Positions 6,087 through 7,895 of a stretch of DNA of 7,895 bases are shown here, piece by piece. The stretch comes from an uncultured Lachnospiraceae bacterium (GTDB lineage: Bacteria; Bacillota; Clostridia; Lachnospirales; Lachnospiraceae), in assembly GCA_910585395.1 (NCBI GenBank), contig CAJUCK010000002.1, forward strand, positions 102,501 to 110,395, in the 5' to 3' direction. Position 1 is the first letter of the stretch; every line of letters starts with the position of its first letter. The position numbers and the translations under genes are program-made. Under the pieces are notes generated by a model. It made no database searches, was not told the origin of the DNA, and worked only from the letters and a program-made list of their open reading frames with translations.

Positions 6087-6098
6087 AGTTTCCTCCAT
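6084..6098 (-). promoter_or_regulatory. Ribosome binding site that decides the LTA-synthase-like start
   Basis: On the minus strand the sequence reads ATGGAGGAAACTATG. The first ATG (6098-6096) sits in the Shine-Dalgarno GGAGG (6096-6092) and has no site of its own. The second ATG (6086-6084) is spaced 5 nt from it. The four-residue longer version is therefore unlikely. Confidence 0.85.
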
Positions 6099-6148
6099 AT
6101 ATATGTTAACTGATTATGAACAAAATATGAATACTTTTTTCAAAGCAA

Positions 6149-6177
6149 AGATTAGACCAATTTAAGAAAAAAGTCAA
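6149..6177 (-). promoter_or_regulatory. Candidate sigma-A promoter for the LTA-synthase-like gene
   Basis: Reading leftward, TTGACT (6177-6172, five of six -35 bases) is followed by a 17-bp spacer and TAATCT (6154-6149). An overlapping TCTAAT two bases earlier matches five of six -10 bases but leaves a 15-bp spacer. Either gives a leader of roughly 55-60 nt before ATG 6086. Confidence 0.55.
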
Positions 6178-6185
6178 TGGATAAA

Positions 6186-6198
6186 CGTAAAATTTACG
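6186..6198. repeat. Small palindrome in the divergent promoter region
   Basis: CGTAAA (6186-6191) and TTTACG (6193-6198) are exact inverted copies around a single A. The site lies between the leftward promoter and the folC leader and overlaps the only -35-like element for folC. An operator is possible, but a 6-bp half-site in AT-rich DNA may be chance. Confidence 0.35.
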
Positions 6199-6221
6199 AT
6201 TCTTATAGGAAATATTAAGAT
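6193..6221 (+). promoter_or_regulatory. Weak candidate promoter for folC-folE
   Basis: TTTACG (6193-6198) and TAAGAT (6216-6221) are separated by 17 bp, each matching four of six consensus bases. TATAAA at 6228-6233 is a better -10 but has no -35 partner. Some promoter must lie here because the upstream gene is divergent. Confidence 0.3.
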
Positions 6222-6252
6222 TTTCTTTATAAATTGTGCAGATTTTAAAGAC

Positions 6253-6268
6253 GAGGATGAAGAATATG
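6253..6268 (+). promoter_or_regulatory. Ribosome binding site that decides the folC start
   Basis: GAGGA at 6253-6257 lies 8 nt before ATG 6266. ATG 6257 overlaps this site, ATG 6275 is too far from it, and GTG 6236 has no Shine-Dalgarno. ATG 6266 is the best supported start. Confidence 0.6.
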
Positions 6269-7579
6269 GTGAAAATGGAAGAAATACAGGCATATTTGGA
6301 ACAGCTTGGCAAAAACAGCGGCATGGTGCTGGGGCTCGAAAGTATCAAAGAGCTAATGGAAGAGCTTGGAAATGTGCAGGACAGGCTTAAATTTGTTCAT
6401 GTGGCCGGAACCAACGGCAAAGGCTCTGTATGTGCGTTTCTGACGGCTATATTGATGGAAGCAGGGATACAGGTGGGAACTTATACTTCTCCTGCCGTTT
6501 TTGGACGTCTGGAGCAGTATCGCGTGAACGGGAAGGATATTACAGAACAGGAATTTGCAGAGGTGATTTTGGAAATCCGCAGTGCATGTGACAGGATGAC
6601 AGCAAAAGGAAAGAGGCATCCCACGGTGTTTGAGGTGGAGACGGCAGCTGCATTTTTGTATTTTGCCCGCAGACAATGCCAGATCGTTATATTGGAGACA
6701 GGGTTAGGAGGCAGCATGGATGCCACGAATATTATCCCAAACCCTTTGGTGAGTGTCATTACTTCTATCAGCATGGATCACATGAAAGTTCTGGGAAAAA
6801 GCCTTTGGGAGATTGCACAGGCGAAGGCGGGTATTATTAAAGAAGGGGGCTTGGTGCTGGCGGTAAAGCCCAGACAGCCCAAAGTCTGCCAGGTGCTGGA
6901 AGAAACATGCAAAAAGAAACATGCAGTTCTTATGTACAGCGATGAGATGCGGGCAAAGAATATCCGTTATGAATCAGAGGCGCAGAAACTTTGTTTTACT
7001 TATCAGGGTCTGGGTGAGATAACACTTTCTATGACAGGAATTTATCAGGTGCAGAATGCAGTCTGCGCCATTGAGACAGCAGCCGTTTTGAGACAGAGGG
7101 GATATGCTGTTCATGACAGCCATATATGTCAGGGTCTCAGGAAAGCACAGTGGGAGGGGCGTTTTTCGGTGTTATGCAGAGATCCCCTGCTGGTGCTGGA
7201 CGGAGCACATAATACGGATGCGGCCCAAAAATTGCGAGAAACTTTGAAAAGGGGTTTTACAAATCAGAAAATAATCTATATAATAGGGGTACTTGCAGAT
7301 AAGGAACATGAGGAAATGCTGAAAATCATGCTTCCCCTGGCATGGAGAGTGTTTACAGTGACGCCTGACAGTCCAAGGGCTGTGGATGGTGCAGAGCTGG
7401 CCAAAGAAGCTTTAAAATATCATCAGCAGGTCAGATACTGTCCCAGTATGAAAGAAGCCGCTGTTAAAGCTTTCGGCTGTGCCAGGCAGGAAAAGGCCAT
7501 GATACTTGCGTTTGGCTCCCTGTCTTATTTGAAAGAATTGCGACAAATTCTCAAGGAGAAACTGGATGATGATAGATAA
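6266..7579 (+). CDS. folC: Folylpolyglutamate synthase / dihydrofolate synthase
   Basis: A 437-residue cytoplasmic Mur-ligase-family enzyme, normal for FolC, which uses ATP to add glutamate to folates and, in bifunctional forms, to dihydropteroate. The P-loop GTNGKGS is at residues 48-54. It is followed by [16 protein letters not shown] (74 onward), the LETGLGG motif with Glu144, the DATNII segment, His172 in SMDH, and Lys187 in AKAGI (the carbamylated lysine of the family). The second domain carries WEGRF (296-300), LDGAHN (311-316) and the closing AFGSLSYL. The usual TSPH reads TSPA here, and the common GGRLDATN reads GGSMDATN; both are variants in substrate-proximal loops. In-frame starts at GTG 6236, ATG 6257, ATG 6266 and ATG 6275 are possible; 6266 has the best-spaced Shine-Dalgarno. 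The gene overlaps folE by 14 nt, placing it in a folate operon. It is probably bifunctional, since a pathway gene follows, but this is inferred. Confidence 0.93.
   Translation: MVKMEEIQAYLEQLGKNSGMVLGLESIKELMEELGNVQDRLKFVHVAGTNGKGSVCAFLTAILMEAGIQVGTYTSPAVFGRLEQYRVNGKDITEQEFAEVILEIRSACDRMTAKGKRHPTVFEVETAAAFLYFARRQCQIVILETGLGGSMDATNIIPNPLVSVITSISMDHMKVLGKSLWEIAQAKAGIIKEGGLVLAVKPRQPKVCQVLEETCKKKHAVLMYSDEMRAKNIRYESEAQKLCFTYQGLGEITLSMTGIYQVQNAVCAIETAAVLRQRGYAVHDSHICQGLRKAQWEGRFSVLCRDPLLVLDGAHNTDAAQKLRETLKRGFTNQKIIYIIGVLADKEHEEMLKIMLPLAWRVFTVTPDSPRAVDGAELAKEALKYHQQVRYCPSMKEAAVKAFGCARQEKAMILAFGSLSYLKELRQILKEKLDDDR
7553..7568 (+). promoter_or_regulatory. Ribosome binding site for folE inside folC
   Basis: AAGGAG at 7553-7558 is spaced 7 nt from ATG 7566 and 10 nt from the adjacent ATG 7569. 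It lies wholly inside the last codons of folC, which points to translational coupling. Confidence 0.85.
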
Positions 7580-7895
7580 GGACAAAATCAGGCAGGCAGT
7601 AACCCTGCTGCTGGAAGGAATTGGAGAAGACGCAGAGCGAGAAGGACTTAAGGATACTCCAGACAGGATTGCACGGATGTATGAAGAGATTTTTGCCGGT
7701 TTGGAGCAGACGCCGAAAGAGGCGCTGAGCAAAACCTTTGAGGCGGCAGACTGCGGGATGGTGCTGGAAAAGGATATTGTTTTCTATTCTACCTGCGAAC
7801 ACCATTTGCTGCCATTTTATGGGAAGGCATCTATTGCCTATATCCCTGACGGCAAGGTGGTGGGTTTAAGCAAACTGGCGCGGACTGTAGAGGTT
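7566..7895 (+). CDS. folE: GTP cyclohydrolase I, N-terminal part, 3'-truncated by window
   Basis: The frame is open from ATG 7566 to the right edge, giving 110 residues of an enzyme usually near 190. It converts GTP to 7,8-dihydroneopterin triphosphate, the first committed step of folate and pterin synthesis, in the cytoplasm as a homodecamer. The N-terminal helices carry the family motif [20 protein letters not shown] (27-46). The hallmark [10 protein letters not shown] holds Cys77 and His80, two of the three zinc ligands (Cys110 and His113 in E. coli), and His79, equivalent to catalytic His112. It continues into [11 protein letters not shown] and [11 protein letters not shown], the conserved segment leading to the missing third zinc ligand. 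The start lies within folC, 14 nt before its stop and in another frame, with AAGGAG 7 nt upstream. MMIDKDKI could also start at the second Met. The other folate genes probably follow outside the window. Confidence 0.95.
   Translation, partial: MMIDKDKIRQAVTLLLEGIGEDAEREGLKDTPDRIARMYEEIFAGLEQTPKEALSKTFEAADCGMVLEKDIVFYSTCEHHLLPFYGKASIAYIPDGKVVGLSKLARTVEV

Noticed and set aside
6236..6265. GTG start for folC, adding ten residues
   Set aside because: It has no Shine-Dalgarno and extends beyond the conserved FolC N-terminus; GAGGA before ATG 6266 fits better.
1..7895. Mobile element, prophage, CRISPR, tRNA or plasmid-type resistance context for the acetyltransferase
   Set aside because: No transposase, integrase, terminal inverted repeats, spaced direct repeats, cloverleaf sequence or abrupt base-composition change was seen on either strand.

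Overview
The window looks like an ordinary chromosomal segment of a low-to-mid GC Gram-positive Firmicute, most likely a clostridial gut anaerobe of the Lachnospiraceae type (Blautia/Dorea-like). This placement is inferred from purine-rich Shine-Dalgarno sites, U-tailed intrinsic terminators, an LTA-synthase-type envelope enzyme, an MsmX/UgpC-type sugar ATPase, and the style of the proteins. It has not been verified by a search. I see no tRNA, rRNA, CRISPR array, transposase, integrase or att-like repeat.

Layout. (1) Positions 1-362 hold the 3' end of an ABC sugar-importer ATPase of the UgpC/MsmX/MalK type, closed by a strong GAAA-loop terminator at 393-430. (2) Positions 457-2651 are a tight rightward cluster: a PucR/CdaR-type helix-turn-helix regulator, a chromosomal chloramphenicol-acetyltransferase-like enzyme (6-bp gap), and an Rrf2/IscR-type regulator with three cysteines (20-bp gap). 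(3) Positions 2819-3721 encode an unrecognised, highly charged coiled-coil protein, preceded by a leader with a perfect 10-bp inverted repeat next to an extended -10-like motif. (4) A perfect 14-bp bidirectional terminator (3773-3806) separates it from a convergent gene. (5) Positions 3837-6086 (minus strand) encode a five-TM LTA-synthase/phosphoglycerol-transferase-family enzyme with an extra C-terminal TIG-like domain and an acidic Pro-rich tail. (6) A divergent intergenic region (6087-6265) leads into folC and then folE, which overlap by 14 nt. folE runs off the right edge and begins a folate biosynthesis operon.

How the genes work together. The regulator/acetyltransferase/Rrf2 cluster resembles a small sensing-and-detoxification unit, but the linkage rests on spacing only. 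folC and folE are a recognised functional pair: FolE makes dihydroneopterin triphosphate, while FolC adds glutamate at the late steps of folate synthesis. The LTA-synthase-like gene stands alone as an envelope function.

I did not find a convincing new multi-gene system. The best candidates for a second look are the orphan coiled-coil protein and its leader, the acetyltransferase flanked by two regulators, the C-terminal extension of the LTA-synthase-like protein, and the promoter-then-terminator arrangement in front of the PucR-type gene. Several long alternative starts are replaced here by shorter starts that have a correctly spaced Shine-Dalgarno.
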